NCBI GenBank assembly: GCA_022376515.1
Contig: WTXI01000095.1
Coordinates: 1 to 64,000, forward strand
Direction: 5' to 3'
DNA: 64,000 nt
Origin: Lactifluus volemus
Lineage: Eukaryota; Basidiomycota; Agaricomycetes; Russulales; Russulaceae
The notes under the pieces are model-generated. The model worked only from the letters and a program-made list of their open reading frames with translations, was not told the DNA's origin and did not search any database. This document shows, in pieces, positions 22,523 to 33,281 of the stretch (position 1 is the first letter of the stretch; the number at the start of each line of letters is the position of its first letter). The translations under genes were made by a program, and so were the position numbers.

Positions 22523-23905
22523 TTACAACAACCGACCAGTTATAGAAGATGTATACTTTTTGGCAATGGCATCCACAATGATTCTATCACATTTATTTGT
22601 GAACAAATCAATCACAGAATCTGCAGACGAATACATATGAAGAAATAGGTGGAAACTCGTCATCTTCACTATCTTCAACTTTAACTGCAAGTGCACGCTT
22701 ACTGTGTGTGAAATCAGCAAATTGCGAACTGTCATGAAACAACACTCTCTATCACCATCAACCCATTTCCACCCACCCCCAAGGAAGAATAAAACAAAAA
22801 AAAACAACTAACAGGAAAAATAAAATATCAACATACCTGTTGTTCCGTTTTACATCGAGAACTTTCACCTTTTCAGATCTGGTGATGTTACGCCTGCTTG
22901 AGTATAAGTACGCAAACCTTGCATTGCATCACAAAAACAACAAACTTGGGCCTGCTTTTAATAAATGTCATCAACATATAGACAACTGAATAGATCAAAA
23001 ATACACATACCTTGGAGTGTTGACAACAACAGTCAGAGATGGTGGCTGCTTTCCTATATCAGGTCCACCAGGCGAACCACTACACGTATGGCCAAATAAA
23101 ATATAACACACTAAGCATATGACAACAACAACGATTGATGCACATGAGACAGAAACCGGAGGCAACACGTTGAATTCAGGAGAGCCAAGAAGCGGAAGGG
23201 ATTGATGTTAACGCTTCATTGCATTGGAATGGTCCAAAACATCTCTGTGAGTGTATAATGAAAAAACACCATGCAGAGTCATCAAAGCCCAAGAGACATA
23301 CACATCAGATGAATCACTAGATGCAGGACTCGGTGTGCTACATTTCTTGGAACGAAGAGTAGAAGGATTCCTAGACAAATATCCAAGATGAAGTCCCAGA
23401 CATACATCAGATTAGATACCATACCCAGTAGTACTTGCAGATGCCTCTTTCGCAACCAGTCTACAAAATTGTAAAAACATCATGATATAGACATGGATAG
23501 AGAAAAACAACATACTCCTCCAAGCTAGTATGATTCCTGTATGGCACATTATTAAAAAAATAATTGAACAGAAATGAACAAAGGGATTTTAAGAGGCTTA
23601 CATGGACATCAATACCTTCTTCGAAGGGCTTGTTCTAATCACAGTGTAACGAACACTCTGTGAAATGCCTGACAATAAGTCACTTACGATGCTGTTTTCT
23701 TCGATGCACTAAAGTATTGCTTATAACTAATCAACCAGTCAACAATAGGAATTGATGAACACACGACAAAGACTTGGGTGGCATCACTGTTTAACAGAGT
23801 GACTTGTTGAATTTTTGTAATGGTTTGCAAGACAGAACAAGTGGAAGAATTGGACAATGTCCACAAACGGAGGGTATTCATCACTTTATATACAACAACG
23901 CACAA
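22523..23905 (-). pseudogene. Unidentified multi-exon gene, frameshifted
   Basis: On the minus strand a series of short exon-like frames is each bounded by GT-AG signals: ...QYFSASKKTAS then GTAAG (~23,684); YTVIRTSPSKKVLMSM then GTAAG (~23,603); NPSTLRSKKCSTPSPASS (~23,310-23,370); SGSPGGPDIGKQPPSLTVV (~23,010-23,080); NITRSEKVKVLDVKRNN then GTATGT (~22,840-22,900); and FADFTHSKRALAVKVEDSED with DSVIDLFTNKCDRIIVDAI in a different frame (~22,530-22,720). The last frame change implies an indel. The Ser/Pro-rich style recalls the gene at 58,293-59,406, but I cannot name the family. Confidence 0.4.
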
Positions 23906-24015
23906 AAGAGGACAGCAAAGAAAAGAAGATACTGGACGACATTACGAGACAGAAACCTGAGAACTCCCCAAGATGAACACACGTAAGTTGCATGGTACAA
24001 TGACACACCTGTATT
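23906..24015 (+). other. Possible exon edge before the hairpin element
   Basis: A plus-strand open stretch ending TPQDEHT followed by GTAAGT lies just before the 24,016 hairpin element, and an open stretch resumes right after it (26,549-26,737). Both may belong to a gene interrupted by the insertion. No family is recognised. Confidence 0.2.
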
Positions 24016-26547
24016 AGCCAGATTTATGTATCAAAGGTAGTCTATTGACAGTTTCTACCTATGCATCACAGCCCTCTTTTCACCATGTGTTTTCTATGTA
24101 CATCAGGAAAACCCATTTGGCCTTAAACTGTATTAGATGTCCTTAAAGCTTACTTAAGATGTTGGTAAGTAGATCCTCAACTTACTAACATTAAGGATCT
24201 AATTACCAACATCTTAAGTAAGCTCTAAGGAGCATCTAATACAGTTTAAGGCCAAATGGGTTTTCCTGATGTATCACAGCCCTCAATTGACCAACTTTGT
24301 GGCAGAGAGGATTGGGGAGACAAATCAGAGAGAGATTGGGGGGGGATCAGGAAGAAAAATTGGAGAGGGATTGGGGGGGATCGGGGAGACAAATTGGAGA
24401 GGGATTGGGGAGAGGGAGAGAGATCGGGGAGAGAGATCAGGGAGACAGATTGGAGAGAGATCAGGGAGACAGATTGGAGACAGATCAGGGAGACAGATTG
24501 GAGAGAGATCAGGGAGAGAGATCAGAGACAGATTGGGGACAGATCAGAGACAGATCAGGGAGACAGATTGGAGACAGATTGGGGAGACAGATTGGGGAGA
24601 CAGATCAGAGACAGATTAGGGAGAATCAGAGAGGGATCGGAGAGAATTAGAGAGGGATCAAAGAGAATTGAGATGCAGAATGTGATAGCCACACTGATTG
24701 CTATCACTAATCCCTCTTTAATCCCTTCCGATCCCTCTTTGATCTCTTCTGATCCCTCTTTAATCCTCTTCAAACCCTTCTGATACCTCTCTAATATCTT
24801 CTAAACACTTTTTAATCTCTTCTGACATCTCTCTAATTTCTCTCCAGATACCTTTACATAATACTAAGCAAATGTGAGGCTAAGGAAGAGAAATGAACTG
24901 TACCAGAGATTAAAGAGAATTAAAGAGAATCATAAGAATTAGAAAGATTAGGGAAATTAGAGAGAAATCAGAGAGGATTAAAGACAGAGAGGGATTATAA
25001 AGGGTTAAAGGGGAATTATAGTAGATTGAAGAGGGATTAGAGAGCATAAAGAGAGCACATTATAAGGATCTTAAAGAATTACCTGTAGAAAGAAGGAACT
25101 GTTATGATACCATAGCCTTAAGTACTATAAGTATATAATGCTCTGTAGCATAATTTGCTACTTCACACTTAGCTCTTTATATTACTTGATATAATTTGAA
25201 TACCATTAGTTATGTTATATATCAAGTACTATAAAGAGTGTAGTGTAAAGTGGCAATTTATACTATAGAGCATTATGTATCTATAGCACTTATGGCTATG
25301 GTATTATAACAGTCCTGTTAAGATAACAGTTATGTGTCTCATACAGGTTAGAAGTTAACCTACTTAGATCTAAGGACTTGTTAATATAAAGCCACAATAG
25401 ACTTTAAGGCTTCTACACTAGTGTTAGAGCATACATTAGTATAACTAGTACTACTGATACTAGCTCTACTATACTTAGTTATAGAGCATACATTAATGTT
25501 ACTAAGTATACAATACTTTGTGTTTTTGGACATATTTCCACCTATCAGTGTACTTTTCCCACTGAATACACAGTGTTAACTACTTCTAGTCTATACTTCA
25601 CTATTCTTGCCTCTAATAAAGATAAGTAAGTAAGACCTGTGTACTATTGTCATGCCTTAAGTCCCTTCTTTCTACAGGTAATTCTTTAAGAATCCTGTTG
25701 CTCTCTATTCTCTCTAATGATCTCTCTCTGATCCTCTATAATCCCTCTTTAATCCACTGTGATCCTTCTCTGTCTTTAATCTTTTCTGATCCTTCTCTAA
25801 TCTTTATAATTCTCTCTAATTCTCTTTGATTCTAGTATATTTTGTTCCTCTTCTTTAATCTCATATTTGCTCAGTATTATATCAGAAGAAAGGCATCCAG
25901 AAAGAGATCAGAGATTAAAAGGGATTGAAGAGGGATTAGAAAGGATTAGAGAGAATTGAAAGAGATCAAAGGCAGCAATTAGTATGGTGGCTTTTTTTGC
26001 TATCACATTCTATATCTCAATTCTCTCTAATCTTTCTTCAATCTCTCTCTAATTTCTTCCTAATCTCTCCCTGATCTCTCTTCAATCTCTATCTCTAATC
26101 TGTCACTGTCTCTCTTCCCAATCTCTCTCTGATCTGTCTCCCTGATCTGTCTCCATCTGTCTTCAATCTCTCTCCCCGATCTGTCTCCAATCTGTCTCCA
26201 ATCTGTCTCCCCAATCTGTCTCCAATCTGTCTCCCCAATCTGTCTCCAATCTGTCTCCCCAATCTCTTTCCGATCTCTCTCTCCAATCTGTCTCTGATCT
26301 GTCTCCCCGATCTCTCTCCAATCTCTCTCCCCAATCTGTCTCTGATCTGTCTCCCAAATCCCCCCCAATCCCTCTTCAATTTTTCTTCCTGATCCCTCCC
26401 CAATCTCTCTCCGATTTGTCTTCCCGATCCTCTCTGCCACAAAGTTGGTCAATTGAGGGCTGTGATACATAGAAAACGCATGGTGAAAAAAGGGCTGTGA
26501 TGCATAGGTAGAAACTGTCAATAGATTACCTTTGATACATAAATCTG
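24016..26547. mobile_element. 2.5-kb inverted-repeat element with purine/pyrimidine tandem arms
   Basis: The left arm starts CCAGATTTATGTATCAAAGG and the right arm ends with its complement near 26,547. Both arms contain CATCACAGCCCTC and CAATTGACCAACTTTGTGGC words in inverted order. The left arm has a tandem array of GAGACAGATTGGAGA/GAGACAGATCAGG units (24,300-24,660); the right arm has the pyrimidine counterpart (26,100-26,440). A smaller inverted repeat, about 25,068-25,697, forms the centre and contains a further palindrome around 25,110-25,320. No transposase is visible; the long Arg/Gly/Asp-rich open frames derive from the repeats. Exact ends and target duplication are uncertain. Confidence 0.65.
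24101..24271 (+). mobile_element. Palindromic MITE copy 3, with empty site in the same window
   Basis: A 171-bp palindrome, CATCAGGAAAACCC to GGTTTTCCTGATG, flanked by TA. The opposite arm of the hairpin element retains the unoccupied site (complement of TTCTATGTATCACAGCCCT at about 26,458-26,476). This shows directly that one TA became two on insertion. Confidence 0.93.
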
Positions 26548-27020
26548 GATGTACTGGCTAAATGACACCACAACAAAGAATACATTGATTCTGAGAAACA
26601 AGAAAACAGGCGGATCAAATTGCAATTATCTTCATGATTCACGTTATTTTAAGAACCATGACGTCCATAGGGTGGCAGCATGTAACAATGGGTTTTTGAA
26701 AATGGCGCATACAGAGGCACTCTACGCTCCTCCCTAAATAAATTTTGCTTGTCGACCACATGTGAACCCAATAACGCAAAGACGATGGAAAGTTTATACA
26801 ATATTGAGCAAGCGTGTACATCTGATAACAAAGACTTACAGACAATGGCTGATGATAAACAGGAAACAAGATTAAACAGATGTCCATAGAGTCCGGATAC
26901 AGATACGATGATGAACATATCAGATTATCACGTGTTGCCTCAGTAAGAGTACAATGCCTCACAGATAGTAAACAGATAGATAACACATCACATAGACCAA
27001 AACGCTTTTTTGGGACAAGC
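26548..27020. other. No confirmed gene; possible exon remnants
   Basis: A plus-strand open frame at 26,549-26,737 (62 codons, with NHDVHRVAACNNGFLKMAHT) could be an exon of a gene disrupted by the hairpin element. Minus-strand frames at 26,639-26,986 overlap it. No motif decides between them. Confidence 0.25.
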
Positions 27021-27311
27021 TGTCACGGTCAGGTCACCGTGGCGTGGTTTCGGTTCTGAGTCGTGCTGACTAAGCGGAACGACGAAGCGGCCGCAGGGAC
27101 TAAGGTGTGAAGGTCTAGTCGAAAGAGTAAAAGACTTGGCTGTGGCATGATCCACACAAGTCTTCAAAGGCTTCACTCAAAGAGGAAGCAGTCTTTCAGA
27201 GGAGAAGGGGAAGGGAAGGCTGAACAGCCACTTGTATTGCTCGCTGTATCGACTACCTGAGTTCTACAGGAGAACGAGCTTAAGGCTCGTCTCAGAGGTA
27301 CAAGGGATATA

Positions 27312-28921
27312 CAGTGACTCCAAAAACCCTTTCAATGTTTGCCCAAATTGTGGCATATGATGTGTGACACATCAAGGGGTGGGAATGTCGCCTAGCTATT
27401 GCTGAGACAAAAATAGTAATGGTTCCTGGCTACAAATGTGTTCCTAGATCATATGATTCGGGTAAGATCCTATGAAGATATGAGTGATCTAAAATGGTGG
27501 TATTATTGGAAGGGTTTTTTCACTTTTGGGTTAATGAGGGTATTTAGGTATTATTAGTACTTGGTATAGCCTCCTTTTGCTCTAAGCACTGCCTGAACTC
27601 TTCTAGGCATGCTCTCAATTAACTTTTGACACTCCTCAGCAGTTATCCTCTCCCAATCCACCTGAACCCTCTCCCATAACTGATGAATCCCATTAGGAGG
27701 GTGTTCATGCTCTGCAAGCTTCCTTTTCAGATAACCCCACAGATGTTCAATGGGGTTTAGGTCAGGGGACTGTGCAGGCCACACCATGGTCTCAAAATCC
27801 TGCTCCTTCAGCCAGCCACTCACTAGTTTGCAGGTGTGCTTGCGGTCATTGTCTTGCTGAAAGATGATGTCAGGAAGATTGAGACCATAATACTGCAGGG
27901 TATTCAGCAGGTCATCCTTCAAAATCTGAAGGTATAGTTCCCCATCCATCCTACCATCAATCTTAGCAGCATAGCCAACTCCCTGCCAAGTCATACATCC
28001 CCACATCATCAGTGAACCACCTCCAAACTTGAGGGTTCCCTCTACCAGCCTATCATTCAGCCTCTCTCCTGGCCTTTTCCACACCCATTTGCGCCCATCT
28101 GACCCTAAGCGATTGATTTTAGTCTCATCAGACCATACAACCTTCTTCCAGTCCTCCACAGTCCAGTCCTTGTGGATATAAGCATAGTCTAAGCGAGCTT
28201 TGCGATGCTTGGCTGAAAGAAAGGGTCGTTTGGACTTTGCTACTGCCTTCATACCAGACTTTTTCAAGTGCTGGCGGACTGTGTTGGGGGAGAGAGGTTG
28301 GTTTATGATATTGGAGAGGGTTCGGGTAACCTGGACAGCATTCTCTGCCTTGCCAGAGGTGATGAGATGCTGAGCATAATGAATGTTGGCAGGAGAAAGC
28401 TTGGATGGACGACCTCCAATGGACTTTGGAAGTGTAGAACACCTTTTGGAGCGAAGTCTGGAGATGGTAGAGCGGCTAACACCAGTTCTCTGGGAGATGT
28501 CTTCACCAGAATGACCAGCATTAAGTAGAGAAAGGATTGTGGCCTGTTTGGTGAGAGTAAGAGATCTGACCATGGTGGTGGTTGAAAGTCAAGAAGTGTG
28601 TGAACTTTTTTAAACTCAGACATGATGTTTATTTGTGTTGCTTTGTTTGTTCAATCAACAATGGCCATTACCCTTTGATTTGACTGAGATCTTAGATTTT
28701 AATCTAAAAGTGAAAAAACCCTTCCAATGATACCACCATTTTAGATCGATCATATCTTCATAGGATCTTATCCAAATCATATGATCTAGGAACACATTTG
28801 TAGCCAGGAACCATTACTATTTTTGTCTCAGCAATAGCTAGGTGACATTCTCACCCCTTGATGTGTCACACATCATATGCCACAATTTGGGCAAACATTG
28901 AAAGGGTTTTTGGAGTCACTG
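27312..28921 (-). mobile_element. Autonomous Tc1 element, 1,610 bp, long TIRs
   Basis: Ends CAGTGACTCCAAAAACCC are inverted, with TA on both sides (27,310-27,311 and 28,922-28,923). The inverted repeats are about 215 bp long (27,312-27,528 and 28,705-28,921), with only scattered mismatches. One uninterrupted transposase gene lies between them. Ends, target duplication and gene all look complete, so the element may still be mobile. Confidence 0.93.
27554..28573 (-). CDS. Tc1-family DD34E transposase, intact
   Basis: Transposase of 339 residues that would bind the element's inverted repeats and catalyse cut-and-paste into TA. ATG at 28,573, stop at 27,554, no intron. The N-terminal ~110 residues form a paired-like double helix-turn-helix: TLTKQATILSLLNAGHSGED... 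GVSRSTISRLRSKR, then GGRPSKLSPANI, where GRPS resembles the AT-hook-like linker. The DDE domain has WSDETKINRLGSDG, FQQDNDRKHT and SPDLNPIEHLWGYLKRK; 34 residues separate the second Asp from the Glu. The length is normal for Tc1 and there are no stops or frameshifts. Confidence 0.95.
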   Translation of the reverse strand: MVRSLTLTKQATILSLLNAGHSGEDISQRTGVSRSTISRLRSKRCSTLPKSIGGRPSKLSPANIHYAQHLITSGKAENAVQVTRTLSNIINQPLSPNTVRQHLKKSGMKAVAKSKRPFLSAKHRKARLDYAYIHKDWTVEDWKKVVWSDETKINRLGSDGRKWVWKRPGERLNDRLVEGTLKFGGGSLMMWGCMTWQGVGYAAKIDGRMDGELYLQILKDDLLNTLQYYGLNLPDIIFQQDNDRKHTCKLVSGWLKEQDFETMVWPAQSPDLNPIEHLWGYLKRKLAEHEHPPNGIHQLWERVQVDWERITAEECQKLIESMPRRVQAVLRAKGGYTKY

Positions 28922-29118
28922 TATATACCAGGACGGTGGATCGTACTGGAATGTTCAGGGGTGTACCTGTACATATATGGAAGCATATGGAATAAACCGG
29001 AACACTACGGAAGCTAACAGAAGGTAAGAGAATTGTCTAACGTATTAATGAGTAAGAGAAGGGAAATGATGAGTCAGGGTCACCTGTGACCATCACGTCA
29101 CGTTACCATGACACAAGC

Positions 29119-29335
29119 ACAAGATACAACAATTCTCCAGTCCAGCATCTTGGTGTATTGTGGCACAAGACAAAAGTGGTAAAGATGCAGAAGAGGTCAT
29201 TTTCTCCATATGTGGGATGATTCATGTGAGGGACCTATCTCCTATTAAGGCCAAACCAAGTATTGCGACAACAAACTTTCTAATCTGCAGTAATGCTGAC
29301 ACAAAAAATCAAACAAGGATGCCATCTCACAAATA
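29119..29335. other. Short unassigned region
   Basis: Open on the plus strand in one frame (29,160-29,393, running into the MITE) but without any recognisable motif. Confidence 0.3.
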
Positions 29336-29507
29336 CATCAGGAAAACCCATTTGGCCTTAAACTGTATTAGATGCTCCTTAGAGCTTACTTAAGATGTTG
29401 GTAATTAGATCCTTAATGTTGGTAAGTTGAGGATCTACTTACCAACATCTTAAGTAAGCTTTAAGGAACATCTAATACAGTTTAAGGCCAAATGGGTTTT
29501 CCTGATG
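29336..29507 (+). mobile_element. Palindromic MITE copy 4
   Basis: A 172-bp CATCAGGAAAACCC palindrome with TA on both sides. It lies immediately before the multicopy-family gene at 29,508. Confidence 0.9.
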
Positions 29508-30810
29508 TACAAGTTCATGCGTCAAGGGGTAACCCTCATAGGGCTTGGATCACCAATGTTCACAAGAGCACTGGAGGTGATCGAAAACATATACTTCCAT
29601 TTCGACCGTCACCTCCAAGAGGGTACCCTTGACAAACATTCGACCACTGTACGAGGAGACGGTGTCTCAGACGAGCTCAACATGTGGAACAGGTATTTTA
29701 CGCCACTCTATAAGGCAAAATGAATGCAAGCCATTCCCTTTTTGCCAGGAGTCAATCCATCAGACATACTATACAATATGGCACACGAAGACAACAATTA
29801 CCAGTATATTCATTCTGAAGACAATCAAGTTCAATATTTCACATCGCATAGAGATGACAAAGGTATCATAAGGTATGTCATCTTAAATATTTCATAACGT
29901 TCAGTTGTTGCATCAACGACATTTTCAGATATGAGCGATGCCAGCTGCATATGTTCAGGGCAGGTGACTTAGTAGAAGTGCAGTTGTCATTTGTTGTGAT
30001 ACCCGTGAAAGGAGGACATCGTAAAATGCTTGCCGTCCTCCGCTCGCTCGCTTTGATCAAGGGTAATTTCAAGAAGGTAAGCACAGACCACATTGACCAC
30101 AGTGCGTGACTGATTCCAATGCATAACCCAACCAGATGAAATTGCGACCGTACACATCAGAAAGCCCAATGCCAAAAGTGACATCAATTAAATGCAGATC
30201 GGGATACGCAAACAAGACCAGCACTGTTATGGAATGCAGGACACATTGGACCTTATGCTTCCCTAACCTGCTTACTCATCCTGATGACGTCCCATCCACA
30301 TTGTCTCTATTGTGCTAATTGTTCTATTATTCTGTTGTGCTATTGTCCATCCCATTTGGTCCAGTGTTATTGTCCCGAGTCTCCATTGTTCTCGCTTTCT
30401 ATTGTTCTTGACCCCTTGCTTATTGTCCACCCTAGTTTGGTAGAACAATTAGCATAAACTGTATAAGTAGGCCTTAGCTGGTAGCTTGTACCCCAGCTTC
30501 GGCTTTAACCCAAATCAACTTGTTTCACTCTCCAGAAAGACAGAACTCTCCTCTCCTCTCCCCTCTTTCTCTTATCCTCCTACATGCCCTAATAAGGCCC
30601 TTGAAGCTTGGTGGTTGTGCTACAACACCACAGGACTCAGCACGTCGACACTTGGAGTGTCCCTGAGCCCAGGTCTTAGGAGAGACCAGAACAACCAGAA
30701 CCCTTGTTGGGACCCGGCCCTAGTTGAGCCGTAACAAGCACCGAGCAGAAGAGACAAAAGACAGATTACATGCGCATTGATTCTGAGTTGCTAAATTGAT
30801 CAAACCATTA
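29508..30810 (+). pseudogene. Agaricomycete multicopy-family protein, C-terminal part, cut by solo LTR
   Basis: Plus-strand exons can be followed: VTLIGLGSPMFTRALEVIEN...GVSDELNMWN (29,511-~29,690); PGVNPSDILYNMAHEDNNYQ...DDKGIIR (~29,741-29,872, GTATGT donor); GDLVEVQLSFVVIPVKGGHR...IKGNFKK (~29,930-30,076, GTAAGC donor); and PKVTSIKCRSGYANKTS (~30,140-30,224). An LTR then interrupts; reading resumes after it with TEQKRQKTDYMRIDSELLN. The ...DLVEVQLSFVVIPV... block is characteristic of an uncharacterised protein family that I recall as abundant in Agaricomycetes. A second partial copy is at 50,010-50,316. The N-terminus was not found. Function unknown. Confidence 0.5.
30225..30736 (+). mobile_element. 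Solo LTR (512 bp) with AGCAC duplication
   Basis: It starts TGTTATGGAATGCAGGACAC and ends GAGCCGTAACA. AGCAC is duplicated at 30,220-30,224 and 30,737-30,741. A TATA-like CTGTATAAGTAGG lies near 30,456. Same family as 17,228-18,097 and the remnant ending at 15,581. It is inserted in the last exon of the multicopy-family gene. Confidence 0.88.
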
Positions 30811-31424
30811 ATGTACCGATTTCTTTATAATATGAACGCATGAACTTTGTGCCATTACTCCTTATTTGACACATTGTGCCATCATGCCAGTTAAAGTCAC
30901 AAACTGTAAACACACACAGATTGTAGATGCCATGACCCTGGTGAACCAGAAGTTCACGCAACAATAACTGACGATGAGACCCCCCCCCAGCCAAAAAAAA
31001 AAAATATTCACCTGATAAACTTCTTTCACAAAACAATGAAAGGTTCACAATTGTTGACAATTGACGACACGTAAAACCTGGGAGAGACAGAATACAAGCT
31101 TCCCGTAGATCGTAATTGCCATCGATAATGCTCATCTGCTGATTAAACCCACATGCTCCAGCAAATTCAGGTGACGGGAATGGGCACTTTTTTTAAAATG
31201 ATACTATTTTAGTTAGCATTAGTAGTCTTGCCTACAACCTCATGTACATTGAATTAAAAGTATGAACGTTCATCAAATGTGATCAGAATTGATGTGAACA
31301 ACAAAAGGATGCGTACACAACTTCACCCCAATAATTTCAATCAGCATGTAACTTTACACTGTTACGTGTCAATGTCCCACACGTAAACATATTTAGGACA
31401 GACAAGATGCATTGTCAGGAGTAT
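30811..31424. other. No gene recognised
   Basis: AT-rich flank between the multicopy-family gene and the Plavaka left end. A short C run followed by an A run is at 30,980-31,003. The minus-strand open frame at 30,800-31,135 has no motif. Confidence 0.35.
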
Positions 31425-33281
31425 CATCAGGAAAAGCGGGAAATGGTAATTTAACCCATTTATATATATTACAGTCTCAATTAAGGTTAGCTAGAATTAA
31501 TAAAACATAATTATGCCTACTTTCTTAATTTGGTCAAATGGCCTAAAATGACCACGAATTAAAGTTGATTTGTTATGAGCCTATCAGTTAGTCATAATTA
31601 TGTGTAAAACACGTCCATTTTGGCCCAGTAGTGATAGCTTTATATGCAATTAAAATGGCTTATTAGCAACTTTTCACTCGTAATTTCACACAATTTAAAA
31701 TCAAGTCGAATCAATTTGATTGTCCATATGGCCTCTCCAACTATCTGAATACCCGCGAACACTACCTACGCTCAAACACTACCTAAACCCTATTCCTCCA
31801 TCCCATCAAGATCCACACTGGCCATGAAGTTGTTGGTAATTGCGCTGGCGGTCTGCGTGTGAGCGACGCTGAGGATGGTTCAGTTCCAAACTGGGGTCTG
31901 ATTACTGTGATACAACGCACCAGACTTCATTATAAAGGTTGGAAAGGAGACGATGGTACTTCCTGATGTTCGTCTGGCGGATGTTTGAGATAAAAAGTTC
32001 ATGTCCACGGTACACATCCTTGAACATCTCGGCATTGAATTCGGTCTTCTTTAAGAAGCCCCCAGACCAATCTTGAAGGGAGGCATGCACCTAGGATAGC
32101 AGCGTGAATATAACGACAAAAGAAAAGAAAAAAAAAACCTTACCGCAGTTGTGATCAAGCACACCAATGACCCCAGGATTTCAAGCTCATCGCACTGAGG
32201 AGCACTGGTGATGCTCGAGGTAAAGCGCTTGGGGTGTCGTTCAGCGATTGAGCCATGAGAGGCAGAGAATATGAAGTCTTGAAGGGTCGAGAGTATGATC
32301 GGATGTTTGAAGGGGGCGGTACGGTTGACGGCCGCATTCTGGGGAAACGTGGTAAGTGTTTTAAAAAAATGAAACTCGTGGTTACTTGCCTCACGGAATG
32401 GATAAATATAGTCACCAGTTTTCAAGATCTCCTTGATGTACGTCTTACACTCTTCAGAATTGTGTGGGATAGCGAATAGCGATTCGACCTTAGGCATGAC
32501 AGCCTTTTTGACCTGGCCACGGATGTTTGAAACACGAGTCAACAACTGGAAAGAATAGCAGTCAGATATCACGGAAACACTGAAAAAAGATGAAAAATAC
32601 CAGTTGGGTAACGAGCCACACAAAATGTTCATCCTCGTGAACCAGATCTTGCAAAGCTTGAGAGGAAATAGACGACGCCAGCCTGGTAAGCAGGCCATGA
32701 ATAAACGCCTCCTGATCCAGGAGAGGTATGTAGGCGTTCCTAAACAGTGTTTCCCCCACCATGTAGTGGATCGCAGGCTTGATGAGCACACGGACGAGGG
32801 GGGGCTGATGGTTGAGGGATAAACTCCATTGCCCTCGCTCAGGTGGCACATAGGAGACTCCGACGGCTGTGTACTCCTCAAGATCGTCGGGGACGTCCTT
32901 ATCAAGGGCCTCCGATTCAGAAACTGGGGTATTTGAGGAAGTAGGCACGTCAGGGACCTGGGTCGAGTAGCCACTGTCAGGCATGAACCGATTGTTGTCA
33001 GTCACTGACAACCGATAGGCACTACGGGGGGGGCGGTGAGAGGAGAGCTAGAGCGAGGGGAACCAGTGAGAGGGGAGTTGGCAGATGTTGTGGTCCAAGT
33101 TGGGACCTGAAATGGCGTTAAAAGCATTTTTTTGGGGGGGGAAAAAAACCACCCCACCTCACTGCACCGTGCCAATTCTCACCGGGATGGAGCCTAGAAG
33201 ACATGTCGGGAATAGAAAAAAAAATTAGTGCAAGGGACGGTACCTGTCTCGCAGAAGCGATGCTCCCACATTCATAGTTGC

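Larger units (their letters stand above)
27021..29113 (+). mobile_element. Solo LTR with CAAGC duplication, split by Tc1 element
   Basis: It starts TGTCACGGTCAGGTCACCG and ends GTTACCATGACA. The pentamer CAAGC is present on both sides (27,016-27,020 and 29,114-29,118). Removing the nested Tc1 element leaves about 481 bp. The TG..CA ends and 5-bp duplication are those of an LTR retrotransposon; the terminal TGTCACGG/ATGACA style resembles Ty3-type LTRs, but this is not the same family as the 935-bp LTRs at 33,282. Confidence 0.75.

Noticed and set aside
24256..24783. Arg/Gly/Asp/Glu-rich open frames, and the mirror frames at 26,060-26,521
   Set aside because: They are read from the purine tandem array in three frames with similar repetitive products, so the repeat, not a gene, explains them.
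27988..28623. Other open frames across the Tc1 transposase (for example 28,128-28,442 and 28,303-28,623)
   Set aside because: They are alternate-frame shadows of the intact DD34E gene.
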